A stretch of DNA of 64,000 nucleotides from contig CM037784.1 in assembly GCA_021229015.1 (NCBI GenBank), forward strand, positions 63,747,258-63,811,257. The letters are read 5' to 3'. The translations under genes were made by a program, and so were the position numbers. Under the pieces are notes generated by a model. That model saw only the letters and a list, made by a program, of their open reading frames with translations. It did not search any database and had not been told where the DNA came from. The DNA comes from Solen grandis (lineage: Eukaryota > Mollusca > Bivalvia > Adapedonta > Solenidae). Below are positions 33,965 through 45,265 of the stretch, in pieces; within the stretch, counting starts at the first letter, position 1; every line of letters begins with the position of its first letter.

Positions 33965-34123
33965 TTTTTAATAGCATAAATACGTTACCTGTTATTACTT
34001 CAGGTATGTGTCTATTTGTGCACAGCTTCCAAAACAGAGTCCGCAAAATAAACCATTCCCTAAACCCCCTAGTTACCGGAAGTGTAACCCCCGTTCTCCA
34101 ATTGTGTTTTGGAAGCCATCGAG
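33965..34123 (+). repeat. Left inverted terminal repeat of the DIRS element
   Basis: From TTTTAATAGCATAAATACG through CCTGTTATTACTTCAGG, CAGAGTCCGCAAAATAAACC and CCCCCGTTCTCCAATTGT to GAAGCCATCGAG. 33988-34105 is nearly identical to the inverted 39930-40040. The outermost approximately 22 bp differ between the two ends, and both versions are represented in the internal complementary region. Confidence 0.9.
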
Positions 34124-34451
34124 TTTCAGTGGGTAACCTTGCGTGTCCCTTTCTTGATAGCTTCTGTGCGCTACAGCTCTCCTTTCTTATCTTTTCATAG
34201 CCTCGGCTGTGTTGTTTATATTGTTCTTATTGGTTTTATTCTATATACGTGTAGAATTCCCAATCTCCGTCCCGTATCGGACCTTTTGCCTTGTGTCACG
34301 GGTTTCCGTGCTTCGGCTCCCGTGACACTGGTTTTATTATTTTGATTTTGTATATACTGTTGTCTCGTTTCGAGATTTTCTTTGTACGGGTTTTCTTCGG
34401 TCTTCCCGTTTTTTATTTTGCATACATTGTTCTTTTGTATTGCTTTTTACT

Positions 34452-36697
34452 ATGTCGCAGTCTCGGGGTTCCTGCGGACATGTCAAGGCGTCCTGGGATT
34501 CCCATCAGTCCTGCCTATCATGTTCAGGGTGCTCTAGGGTCGACACCTGCACCGTTTGCGCTTCGTGGACAGACGAGATATGGAAGAAAGCCTCCTCCCG
34601 TCGGTCTTACTCTTCCCGGAAAAGGAAGGCCTCATCTTCCTCCTCCTTCTCTGGGTTCAGCGCTGCTGGGGGTCGGAGTCCCTCTCCCCCTCCCAGGAAG
34701 AAGGCTTCCCGCCCCTCTCCGGAGAGGCCGCCTTCATCTCCTGGCTCCCTGCCCGGCTCTCCTTGTGTCAGCCCCAGGGGAGCAGTCAAGGAGACTACTC
34801 CGACCAGTCACCGGTCACCGGGCATGACCGGTCAAGTACGTGATCGTAGTCATAGCAAAGCTCACGACCGGTCACCGGTCAGGTCTACCGGGCCGGCCGG
34901 GGACCACCGGCCCAGGCACCGGTCACCGCCACCTCACCGTCACGGGCACCGGTCACCGGTCAACAGGCACCGGTCACCGGTCATCAATCAGGGACCGGTT
35001 TGCCGATTTTGTCTGAGAATTCGGACTCGAGTTTTTCCTAGGTAGCCCTGCGGTTTCTCCGCTTCGGCCACCTCCTCCTCCATGTTCAAGGGTGCCCAAG
35101 AAACGGTCCCACAACCGTTCCCCGGGTTTTTCCGGTCACCGGTCCCCTAGCTCTGCTACTCGGGACCGGTCCCCTTTACGCTCCACCACGTCTTCGAAGG
35201 TTCAAGGTGCGGATGTTTCAGCGCAACCTCAGACCTTTGACCCTTCCACATGGTGGTCCCACATGATGGGGGAATACGCCAGGCATTTCAGTTCTGCCTC
35301 CTCCCCCATCATGCCGGGTGAGCCTTCTTCTTCTAGGAGGGATCGGGTTTCTCTTCCACCAGAGACCCTTGATCACAGACTGTTCCTTCAGTCTCCTCCC
35401 TCCTCGGGTCCACAGGGCGCTTCTTCCGCACAGCTCCCTATGTGGCCCTTTTTCCCTCCATTTCCCTTTATGGGCTTTCCCCCTCAGGATGCTCCCCCAT
35501 CTCGCCCTGAGGCTGGGTCTCCTCCCTCTACTCGCAATCCCCCTACTAGTGGGACTGCTCTGAGCGGACAATTGGAGGATGAAATCTCCCTTCATGCTCC
35601 GGAGGAGGACTCCTTATTTGCTGAGGACGTGCCTCTTTCGTCCACCTCGCGCCGATCCAGCGCTCATTCCGAACCTTGTACTGACAATCCTCTCTTGACG
35701 AGGACGAGGAGTCAGACGACAGTCGGTTTTCCATGGACAGGGCTGTTCAGGAGGTCTTTGCTACCTTACCTGCATCAGTATGCAAACCGGCCCCTCCTCC
35801 CTCCCGGAAGAGGTGCGAAGGTTACCTTGACCTCGTCGGTAAGCCTAAGGAATCCAAATCAGTCGAACCGGAGTTGCTCCCTTTCTCTCCGGTCGTCCGT
35901 TCGGCTCTGGAGGATTTCGAATCTTCATCCTCCTCTAAGCCAGGACCGGGCTGGTTTATTCCAACTTCAGACCTTCGGCCTTTGGGTTTTAACCCCAAGA
36001 CCTACAAGTTTCCGGAGGGTGATTTTTCTATCCACCCTCCGAAACTGGACCTAGATGCGAGTCGGCTCCGGCTCAAGGACCGCTTCAGCAGAAGGTCCTG
36101 GATCGCTGGGAGCAACGCTCCCGCTTTCTTTCCGGCATCTCGTCGCATACTGACTCCTTCGTGGCCGCTCTTTCGGTCAAGCTACAACAAAAGGATGCCT
36201 TATCTGCTTCCGTCAGGCTTCTTTTAGAGGCCTTAGCAGCGACGGCAAAACATTCGATTTTGCTATCTCTCTCTCTCTCTTCCGAGATGACTCGCTGCAG
36301 GCGGGATGCCATCCTGGACGGCCCCAACAAGCTACTTCTCTCTTCTTCTCGAGAAAAGCTTAGGTCGGCCCCTCTTTCTTCTTCGTCCCTCTTTGGGGGC
36401 CGAATCAAGGAAGTAGCGGATGCCTCCAGGGAGGAGCAAATGCACGGCGCGGTGGCCTTCCAGCCCAGCACTCCTACTTCGGCTCCCCCTAAATTCCGGA
36501 TACCGAAGAAACCTTCGGCTTCTTCCGGTAAATCCCCAAAGGACTCGGAAAAGGGCAAGCCTCAATCTCCTTTCAGAGGCAATCCCTCTTCCAGGGGCGC
36601 TCGCCAATCTGGTCCGCAGCGACCACGATTTCCTCCTTCATCGCCCCCCACCCCTTCTTCTACCTCTACCAGTCAAAGGGGTAGGAGTAAGCCCTAG
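34452..36697 (+). pseudogene. DIRS gag-like ORF1, frameshifted
   Basis: Coding signal passes through four segments in different frames: 34452-35045, about 35038-35720, 35733-36150 and 36161-36697. The first segment starts at ATG 34452. It has a Cys cluster (CLSCSGCSRVDTCTVCASW) of the kind found near the N terminus of DIRS/Ngaro Gag proteins. A Ser/Arg/Pro-rich region with repeated ACCGGTCACCGGTCA DNA follows. The third segment has the 'SPVVRSALEDF' style of middle region. The last is Lys/Pro/Arg-rich, ending GRSKP. Gag would package the element RNA. At least three frame changes mean no intact Gag is encoded here as read. Confidence 0.7.
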
Positions 36698-36699
36698 GG

Positions 36700-37465
36700 G
36701 TACGTCCTTTCTTCCGCTTCCTCTTCCAGACGTTCGATTAGGAGGAAGAGTGTTTCTGCCCCTTCCAGTAGGCGGCAGACTCACTCATTTCATTCATCAT
36801 TGGGAGACAATCACCGACGACCAATGGGTCCTGTCTATCGTGAGACACGGGTATCGGGTTCCGTTCAGTCGTCCCCCTCCACTATCACGCTCTCCCATTC
36901 ATCTCTCCTCCAATCATCCTCGTCTGGGACTCGCCATTTCAGATCTTCTGAAAAAAGGAGCGGTAGAAAGGGTCTCGATTCCAACCTCTCCGGGGTTTTA
37001 CAGCCGTCTCTTTCTGGTTCCCAAGAAGGACGGCGGGTTTCGACCGGTCATAGACCTGTCTCATCTAAACTCCTTCATTCCGAAGGAACACTTCAAAATG
37101 GAAACAACTTCGTCAATCAGGGCAGCCGTCCTCCCCGGTCACTGGGCTGTTTCCCTGGATTTATCGGATGCCTACTTCCATGTATCTATCCATCCTCATT
37201 CCAGGAAATACCTTCGTTTTACGGATGGCCAAACTGTCTACCAGTTCAAGGCCCTTCCGTTCGGCCTGTCTTCGGCCCCCAGAATCTTCACCAAAATAGT
37301 TTCGGTTCTGGTCGCCAGGGTTCATTTTCGCGGCTCACGCCTCCTGGCGTATTTCGACGACTGGCTTCTTCTTCACATGGACCCAGTCGCTCTTCTCGAC
37401 GAACTTCGATGGGTGACAGACCTAGCTCTCCGGCTAGGCTTCATCCTCAACTCCGAGAAATCGGG
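36700..37465 (+). CDS. DIRS reverse transcriptase domain
   Basis: Frame of the long ORF 36420-39671; the domain starts around VGGRLTHFIHHWETIT. Visible RT blocks: LFLVPKKDGGFRPVIDLSHL, DLSDAYFHVSIHP, FKALPFGLSSAPRIFTK and the catalytic AYFDDWLL with YFDD at 37350-37361 (residue about 311 of the open frame). These match the DIRS/Ngaro RT style. Upstream, the frame overlaps the 3' end of gag. At the GGG run 37463-37465 the coding signal moves to the next frame (RNase H), most simply explained by one extra base. The frame stays open by chance for a further 1 kb, until the recombinase in the same frame. Confidence 0.9.
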
Positions 37466-38802
37466 AGTTGATCCCATCCCAGAACTTCACGTTTGTCGGG
37501 ATGCAGTTTCTGACCGACCTAAACAGGATCAGAATTCCGGAACCCAGAATTATGTCTCTGGTTCGGGGGTTTTCGCGTCGGCAATCGATCTCAGCCCGCG
37601 AATTCCTATCGCTTCTCAGAGTACTCAATGCAGCAGCGGATCTTGTTCCGCTGGGCCGCCTTCACATGCGACCTCTTCAATTTATCCTACTCTCGATCTG
37701 GCGTCCCAGTCGAGACCATTTACAGACCATTCTTCCGGTTTCTCCGGAATTGGTTCATCATCTCAGTTGGTGGAATTCCCCCTCGTTTCTCCGAGAGGGT
37801 GTTCCTCTTTCTCCTCCTCAACCGGAACTGTTCCTCTTCTCGGATGCCAGTCTGTCAGGCTGGGGTGCTCATCTGGAACCTCTGGGTCTCACGACCTCGG
37901 GTCTTTGGTCCCCTCAGGACAGTTCTCTTCATATCAACAACCTCGAACTCAAAGCGGTTCTACTAGCCTTACGACAGTTTTCTCCTCTCATTCGAGGCAA
38001 ATCTGTTCTAGTATCTACAGACAACACGACTGTTGTCTCTTACATCCGCAGACAAGGGGGGACGCACTCGCCTTCTCTGTGCATGGAAGCATGGCACCTT
38101 CTTCATTGGTGTCAGGTGTCTTCGGTACTCATTCAAGTCAGACATCTTCCGGGTCGTCTAAATGTTCTAGCGGACCAACTGTCCCGCAGACATTCTCTTC
38201 TCCCCTCGGAATGGAAGTTACTTCCTCGGATCGCGACAACTCTGTTTGCGATTTTCGGGTCTCCGTCTGTCGATCTATTTGCTACCAGGCTGAACAACCA
38301 GCTTCCGCTGTTTGTGTCACCGGTGTCGGATCACCAGGCTTGGGCGATAGATGCTCTGTCTGTAAACTGGGATCATCTATTTGCTTATGCGTTTCCACCG
38401 TTTTCTCTGATTCCCTTAGTTCTAAGGAAAATCCTGCGATCTCAGTGCCGGATCCTCCTTGTAGCTCCACTTTGGCCAACGAGATCTTGGTTCGTGGATC
38501 TTCTGGATCTTCTGATAGACGATCCTGTAGAACTTCCCCAGGTTCCGGACCTTCTGTCACAAGGTCGGAACAGGGTCCTTCACGACAATCCTTGCGCTCT
38601 TCGTCTTCACGCTTGGATGTTATCCAACAGCGAGTTAGACAGAAGAAATTTTCCGCAACAGTTGCCTCTATTATCTCTAAAGCCAGGAGACAATCTACTC
38701 GATCTGTCTACCAGGCAAAGTGGAAGGTCTTCCGTGATTGGTGTATCGCACGGCAGATTAATCCGGTCAAAGCTCCTGTCAGAGAAATCGCTAACTTTCT
38801 AG
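37466..38802 (+). CDS. DIRS RNase H domain and linker, shifted frame
   Basis: A 444-codon frame continuing the RT polyprotein. Acidic catalytic positions of RNase H can be read in FLFSDASLSGWGAHL, INNLELKAVLLALRQF, VSTDNTTVVSYIRRQGG and NVLADQLSRR. The later part (VDLFATRLNNQLPLFVSP and ILLVAPLWPTRSWF) is the conserved tail found after RNase H in DIRS-like elements. It has no ATG of its own at its 5' border and depends on readthrough from the RT frame. It overlaps the recombinase ORF at its 3' end, as in other DIRS elements. Confidence 0.88.
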
Positions 38803-39671
38803 TTTTTCTTTTTAACGAGAAAAAACTTGCGGTCAGTTCTATCAAGGGTTATAGGTCTATGTTATCGAACACTCTTAGGTTTCACAGATCCTCTTCCCTT
38901 GGTTCGGATCCTTATCTTTCGGAAATTATTCGTTCGTTTGAACTGTCTAGGCCAGTTTCTCGTTCGTTAACTCCAAAGTGGGATCTTTCTTGTGTTTTAC
39001 TGGCTCTTACTAAGGCACCTTTTGAACCTCTTTCTGAGGCTTCTCTACTGCACGTAACATGGAAGACGGTCTTTCTCATAGCAATGGCGTCTTCTAAACG
39101 TCGTTGCGAAATTCATGCCTTTTCTACTGAGGAAGGCTATTTACGCTTTAACAAATCTGATGGCTCTGTATCTTTGAGCTTTCAACCTGGTTTCCTTGCG
39201 AAAACCCAGCTCCCTTCGGTCTGTCCCCCTCCGGTAGTTATTCCGAGCCTTGCTAGGTCTTGCGCCAGGGGAGATCCTGATCGGCTTCTTTGCCCAGTTA
39301 GAGCCTTGAAGTTTTACCTCCAGAAGGTTAAATCTTTACGGGGTCGTCGTCTTCGACTTTTCCTCCCAATAAAAGGGGGGGGCGAAGTTTCGGCAGCATC
39401 AATATCTCGTTGGGTAGCCTCAACTATCAAGTTTGCCTATTCGGATCTTTCGGACAGGGATCTATCCTTTTTAAGAATTAGACCACATGAGCTCCGTGCT
39501 TTGTCTGCTTCTTGGGCTTTCTTGAATAAATCTCCCATGGATGATATTCTCAAAGCGGCCTCTTGGAAGTCTTCTACTACGTTTTCTTCCTTTTATCTCC
39601 GCTCACTGGCTAACCAATCACAAAACCTTGTGGATTTGGGTCCACTTGTAGTGGCTCAGACTATAGTTTAA
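38560..39671 (+). CDS. DIRS tyrosine recombinase domain
   Basis: Same frame as the RT. An N-terminal SAM-like region (RRQSTRSVYQAKWKVFRDWC; IANFLVFLFNEKKLAVSSIK) is followed by the catalytic domain. The first Arg lies in MASSKRRCEIHAF, the H-x-x-R motif in RPHELRALSASW (about 39483-39500), and the nucleophile Tyr in FSSFYLRSL near residue 1064. The protein ends VVAQTIV at a TAA at 39669-39671. It integrates a circular DNA intermediate without an aspartic protease or DDE integrase. The domain itself looks intact. Confidence 0.9.
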
Positions 39672-39773
39672 TCATCATGTCTGACGCCTCGGCGGCTTTG
39701 GTCGTTTCCTACTTCGGGTGTCGCTGCAATCAAGGTTCTTCGTTAGCAACCTCCCGCCTTAGCGACGAAGTCA

Positions 39774-39880
39774 TACCTGAAGTAATAACAGGTAACGTAT
39801 TTATGCTATTAAAATGAAATTTTTGAAGTAAAATTAATTTTAATTAGTAAATACTTACCTGTTATTACAGAGTCCCACCT
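39774..39880 (+). repeat. Internal complementary region (ICR) of the DIRS element
   Basis: 39774-39814 is the reverse complement of the extreme left end (33966-34003), and 39815-39878 is the reverse complement of the extreme right end (40027-40085). The two halves abut at AAAATGAAAT. This equals the complement of a right-end/left-end circle junction, which defines the ICR in DIRS-1. Confidence 0.88.
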
Positions 39881-39908
39881 CCCTCCCCGCTTGCTGGCGG
39901 TTGTATCC

Positions 39909-40089
39909 CTCGATGGCTTCATATACAATTGGAGAACGGGGGTTACACTTCCGGTTACTAGGGGGTTTAGGGAATGGTTTATTTTGCGGACTCTGTTTTG
40001 GAAGCTGTGCACAAATAGACACATACCTGAAGTAATAACAGGTAAGTATTTACTAATTAAAATTAATTTTACTTCAAAAATTTCATTTT
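39909..40089 (-). repeat. Right inverted terminal repeat of the DIRS element
   Basis: Reverse complement of the left repeat, from CTCGATGGCTTC through CACATACCTGAAGTAATAAC, then a right-specific tip (AGTATTTACTAATTAAAATT to TTTCATTTTT). The minus-strand frame 39809-40123 is a shadow. Confidence 0.88.
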
Positions 40090-40600
40090 TCCCTTTGTCA
40101 TGCATAATCAAAGATGCGTGCAACGAGAGCTATTTCTGCTGAAAATTGCATGAACTTTCGCCGGACTTAGACTTATCTTTGTCTCCGGGAGTTTAGGACG
40201 CTTGGGCAGATTCAATACTACAGTCGGTTTTTCTCTTCATCGGCGATGATGACTAGTTATTCTTGTCATCTGCAGTGAAGAACAAACAGATTGTTGCTTG
40301 TTTTATTTTAGAAGACATCTTTTCGTAAAGAAACCAGGCATGTTTCTCAAGTTATATGAGTGCTTTACCGATAAACATAACAGTTGATCACAAAGCGTCT
40401 GTCCGGTACGCGCAAATCAACTGAGTTGCTGTTGGTGCCTAACTAAAAGCTGGTTCAAGAGACTGCGATTACTCGCTGTTGCTAGGTGATGGATGTGTGT
40501 ACTCACCACAGCCTTTTTACTTTGGGTTTCAATGCAAGTTGTGTTGATGAGATAGAGAAGCAAGATATGATTCTTTTTGGTTTTCTTGTTGTTTTTTTCA

Positions 40601-40700
40601 NNNNNNNNNNNNNNNNNNNNNNNNNNNNNNNNNNNNNNNNNNNNNNNNNNNNNNNNNNNNNNNNNNNNNNNNNNNNNNNNNNNNNNNNNNNNNNNNNNNN
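40601..40700. other. Assembly gap (100 N)
   Basis: Exactly 100 unknown bases. The frame 40486-40995 spans it and is not a gene. 40090-40600 shows no recognised feature. Confidence 0.98.
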
Positions 40701-41059
40701 GGGGATTTTGTCATTTTTACATGAAACAGATATGTACAGTACTATTTCACTGTGTTATCACACCGTAGATACATGTACCTTAGCCACTCATGTTGTTCTG
40801 ACAATTAACAAACAAGTCCTGCAATTAAGCTGGCATAATAAATACACTGGGCGCCAAGCTGTATACCAGTACCAGTTTTATGACATCAGGGAACGAAACG
40901 ACTACATGTATTTCCCTGCTACGGGGCGGAAGCCAGCCTGCAACCGTTCGACCACCGGAACAGATGACATCAGCTACTGTTTGGAGCTTAAATAAAGCAA
41001 CATACACATGTACTTCCTGATACGAGTATTTAACTACAAAATGCCATGTTCTGACATGC

Positions 41060-41255
41060 ATATCTTCCTTGTATGGAGGTAGTTCCAGGAATGGTTTGCC
41101 CAATGCCAGGAAGATGTGTCTGGTGTGGTATTTTAGCACTTGCCCACGGCGTGTAATCACAGCATACCAGCATTACGTATATCTCATGTACACATACATA
41201 TACTGAAATGTTGTCGGTGGGACGTTGAAACCAAGCAAACAAACACACGCCTCAG
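41060..41255 (+). mobile_element. SINE 3' part, GGGACGTT-tail family
   Basis: AATGCCAGGAAGATGTGTCT and GTGTGGTATTTTAGCACTTG, then GTTGTCGGTGGGACGTTGAA and an (AACA) tail. The head is lost; a fragment at about 40845-40890 (GGGCGCCAAGCTGTATACCA) resembles the same family inverted. The minus-strand frames 40825-41160 and 41030-41248 are shadows. Confidence 0.7.
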
Positions 41256-43134
41256 ACAAATATGTCGGATGGTAGCCGATTTCTGCCATTAACATCTCCG
41301 CGATGTCGCGCTTTCAAGGGTGCCAGCGCCAACGACAGCAAGACGGTGCGAGAACATCTCCGCTGAATATTTAGACCGGTGTTGACACACTGATTATATG
41401 ACGGATATGATTTCCTTTTTTTTTTTCATTTAGAAAAGGTATTGTTTGAGATATTAATAAATCAATGCTAACTTTACAGGATAAATTCGTAAATAAGTTT
41501 GTTGCTATATCACGTGGTATATGACGTCATTTTAAACTATTTTGCCTCGATTCGAAAAAGTAAACTGCTGCAATGTATTTTATTTCTTCATTTTTTTTAA
41601 TGGGATATAGCTCATGCGAAGCGAAAAATTGTGCACTACACACAATCCCTTTTTGTCAGAGATACAGTGTTTTCTGACATTCGGGAAAACATTATTAGCG
41701 ATATGCTTTACGTGTTAGCAAACAAAATTTCACGAACTTGGAAGGTTTTTCTGAATGTTAGGAAAAAACGTACTTCTGATAAGAGAATCATTGAGACCTA
41801 AGTGTAAGTCACAATGTTCCGCTTCACATGCGCTATATACAATTAAAATTGCTAAAGAAATAATATACTCATAGCAGTTTTCCTTTGAATCAATACAAAA
41901 TACGTTTTTCGCGATAACTTAACATGACATCATGGTAACCTATGTAGGAAAATTTAATAAATTAATGTTAACTGTGCAGGATAAATTCACAAACTGATGC
42001 TTACTAGCCATGAGATATTCATGCATAGTCGGATGTGTCTGTAAAATAAAATATGGCTATTATTCAATGTGACTAATACTTCGCCCTGAGCAAAACACAC
42101 TAGAACCTTGCCAAACAGTCGAGCCATGCTCTGCAAACACACCTACTTAAAATGATTTTTATGATTTTGATGTAAGAAAGCTGGTTTAACAAAACTGAAA
42201 TTAAGTTGCACTTAACAAATTGAAATTACGTTGCCCTGGTTTAGCAAGACTGACATTGCGTTGCGCTTGTTAAAAAAATACGTTGCGCAAGTTTAGTAAA
42301 CTGAATTTGCGTTGTGCTCGTTTTACGTTACAGAATCACCTTACCTCTGATTTAAGTTATGAAAGTTGTCAGTTGTTTGACCCGGAAAAAAATAATGATT
42401 AAGAAATGATTTTCTTACATTATAAACCAATTTTCCACTTTTCTTATATATTTACACCACGAAGATGCTCTAGGTATTTACATCTGTTTACAGTAAAATA
42501 ATAATTTTACTGATTTTATTGAAACGCAAGGAAACATTTTAATAATAACCTTCCTCTTGATATTAATTATATTGACAAAGTCAAGAATATGTTAGAGAGC
42601 TTATCAGATAAGTTTTGCATGGATCTTGTCAGTTGTATTAAACGGTTTCACAGATATAATTCACAATGTACTTCATTAGGTAGCCGACACCCGTTGGTAG
42701 ACTTTATAACCGACTATTGACTTAATGATAGGTTTCTATGTCTTGTATTTAAATGCGTCTCTCTCATATTCAGATGCCATATAATGGGATTTTAATACTG
42801 TGTGTAATATACGCTGAGAATTTGTCTCAAGTCTCTAGTACAATTATGATTATATAAAATGTAACAATTATTTAGAAGTACATTCGCTCTTCGCCTCCTT
42901 ACCTTTTCAACAAGAAAGGTCTTTAATTGGGACAGTGTTTTGTCTTTAAAATTTGTATTTTGCATATACATGTATTTTCAATATATATCATGTTGATATA
43001 GGATATGGGCGTGTGATTGTGCTCGAATGTGTGAGTACATATGAAAATATGCCGCTGTTTGCTAGTCATATTAGCACCCGTCTATAGTATATTTTTCTAT
43101 CTTGGTTTTCCACGTTGTCATGTATTTATGTTCA
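41256..43134. other. AT-rich intergenic DNA with minor repeats
   Basis: A sequence around 41452-41490 (AATAAATCAATGCTAAC.TT then CAGGATAAATTC) recurs diverged at 41953-41990. A short imperfect tandem of ACGTTGC.C.GTTTA type (period about 35-40) runs over 42188-42330. No exon or RNA gene recognised. Confidence 0.4.
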
Positions 43135-43405
43135 TATTCCAATATGGAGACAATGTCTGCTTGAGACACATATAGTGTTGCTACCACATTGCAGTAACAC
43201 GCCGTAAACATGTGGTATGATACCACATCCAGTCAGATTATCCTAACATTGGGCCAACCAGTCCTAAAACTACCCTTATTTGCTGAGCGCCAAGCACGGG
43301 AGCAATATCAAAATCATTTTCTAACGACTTTAATGTGTCGAGGCCGGGAATCGAACCCACACGGCTCCCGCTTTCAGGGCAGATGCTCTAACCACCCTGC
43401 CGCCT
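43135..43405 (-). mobile_element. Full SINE of the GGGACGTT family, inverted, tail lost
   Basis: On the minus strand, a tRNA-like head (43330-43402) has A box CAGGGTGGTTAGAGCATC, anticodon arm TCTGC-CCTGAAA-GCGGG and B box GGGTTCGATTCCCGGC. The body GCTCCCGTGCTTGGCGCTCA through GTGGTATCATACCACATG follows. The anticodon loop lacks the invariant T at position 33, so it is not a working tRNA. Confidence 0.75.
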
Positions 43406-43654
43406 GGACTGGTCCAGAGCAAGTTAAGTACTAAGTAGCAACTGAAACAGTTGATATAAGACTGAAATCATAGCACAAGAACATTTGTGGCATTTTAACC
43501 AGTGATGAAAATAGGTTTTTGAACTTTATTTTCTTTGGGGTTAAATGTAGATTTGTTACCATACAGACCTGCCATTGTACCTCAAATTAGACCGCTGATA
43601 AGCCTGAACAGGCTGAAACAATTTGAGGGCTTGGTGTGAAACCAATGTAACTAA

Positions 43655-43895
43655 ATATCACCAAAAAAAATAGCAACTAGAGCTATCATTGAAGGTGATT
43701 TATATCCCCCTAATACTGCTGTGATACAAAGGACTTGAATTCTTACACTACCCCTTGCAGTTATCTGCACTTGTATACTGATTGGTCTTACCATGATAAA
43801 TAATGATTCAAAATGTGAAGACATTATCAACAAGAGTTATCAAACTTTATGTAATGTGAGCATAGGACATGATGGAAGCGTAATTCCTAAATGCT
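43655..43895 (+). repeat. Dispersed repeat, copy paired with 56335-56575
   Basis: TTATCTGCACTTGT.T.CTGATTGGTCTTA.CATGATAA and CAAGAGTTATCAAACTTTAT are shared, inverted, with 56335-56575. Two copies show a repeat family; its ends are uncertain. Frame 43793-44002 is not supported as a gene. Confidence 0.55.
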
Positions 43896-44433
43896 CCTCA
43901 CTTCACTATATGAAGCGAGGGTATAGTACCAAGACTTTGAATTATGATCAGAACAGGTCCCACTCTCTTACTTTCCTCCCTCAAAGCACTGAAGAGAAAT
44001 GAACAGTAAAATAACAAATTAGATTTATTGACAGGCTGATCTAGATTTACACTGGTTACAATGTCACTTCCTTGGTCTCTCTCATTGACCCTTTAACTCA
44101 TAAATATATTAATGCATAAATTTATGAATTGATAATAATTATTTTAATTAAAACTCTGAAAGGCATATGAAACAAAGGATTTTTCTTTGCAGTACAAACT
44201 GTGTGGAATCTGAAAGCAAACTGAGGAGACTCTAATCACACAGCTCCTGGAAGAAACAGTCTGATCTGGGTCTCCTCTGTTTGCTTTTGTGTCAAAATGC
44301 ATCTATATAAGTTTAACCCTTTCCCTCATATAGTCACTCAGTAGGTACAACATGAAGCCCGATCTGCAGAAAACCACAGTTAAACCTTACCAAATTTAAT
44401 TATAAAGTCCTCATTTCCAGACCACGAGGAGCA

Positions 44434-44500
44434 GCGAACAGCATAAAACCTGATCAGCCTGCGAATTACTCGCAGGCTGATCTGGTTTTATGTTGTTCGC
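44434..44500. repeat. 67-bp foldback (hairpin) repeat
   Basis: GATCAGCCTGCG / CGCAGGCTGATC forms the inner perfect stem around AATTACT. It extends outward through CATAAAACC / GGTTTTATG to GCGAACA / TGTTCGC with a few mismatches. It is a small foldback element or MITE core; no coding. Confidence 0.7.
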
Positions 44501-45265
44501 ATAGGTCTTTTCATTGTTTCCTCAATGACGGAAAGGGTTAAGTTATGATTATGTAAAATAAATAACATTGTAACAAAAATAGGGGCAAATTATACCACAG
44601 TCTACTCTGATTTGATATATACATACGTGTACTGGTATCCACAATGATTTTATCTTCAAATAAACAAACCAAGTTTGCGTTTTTCCTTTAGTATGTTAGT
44701 CTGTATATAGTAGGTAAACTTCAGTATTTGAGATAAGTTGATTTACGCAGAACTGAGTCATATATGTTTTACAAATAAATCTTGTGGAGATAATAGACTT
44801 ACAGTAGAGTATGAATTTTTAATGACTATGTCTAGTGATAACATGTATTTACAGGTCTGATATCATAAAGAAAAAATCCTCAGTTATCCTGGTATTTTCT
44901 GCAACCATGTGTTTTATTTACATAATATATTTATAAATGTATTGCCTATAGCGAAAAATCTTTGAAAATTATATTTTTTCAAAATGGATGAATGTGATAA
45001 TGTAATGAAAAGGAAGCAAAAGAGGAAAGGAATGACTCATGTCTAGATAAGGGCTTTATAGCTGAAACAATGGCATATGTATGGCATCAATAAAACTGCC
45101 CCCCAAAACACTGGTTCAAAGGAATCACTGATAACAAAATATCAAGCTGAATAAATAGTTAAGAAATAAAATGTAGTTTAGACTTTTCCATCCTCATAAG
45201 GGGGAAATATCACAAGTCCATAAGCCCTATTTACCATAAAGACAATGTGTATAATATATAAGATT

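Larger units (their letters stand above)
33965..40089 (+). mobile_element. DIRS-type tyrosine-recombinase retrotransposon, nearly full length
   Basis: About 6.1 kb with the DIRS order gag - RT - RNase H - tyrosine recombinase. The structure confirms the class. The left terminus (33988-34123) is repeated inverted at the right (39909-40040). A region just after the recombinase ORF (about 39774-39880) is the reverse complement of left tip plus right tip, the internal complementary region used by DIRS elements to complete a circular intermediate. There are no LTRs and no obvious target duplication, as expected for recombinase integration. GC content is clearly higher than in the flanks. Frameshifts in gag and after the RT suggest this copy is inactive, unless they are sequencing errors. 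Confidence 0.92.

Noticed and set aside
34109..36054. Several long overlapping frames on both strands in the gag region (for example 35218-35595 minus, 36085-36558 minus)
   Set aside because: Low stop density caused by the GC-rich, Ser/Pro-coding DIRS sequence; shadows of gag.
40486..40995. 169-codon ORF
   Set aside because: It runs through 100 N and then into SINE remnants.
41518..41530. TGACGTCA-like site near 41521 as a CRE-array remnant
   Set aside because: An isolated site with no other part of the 455-bp unit around it.
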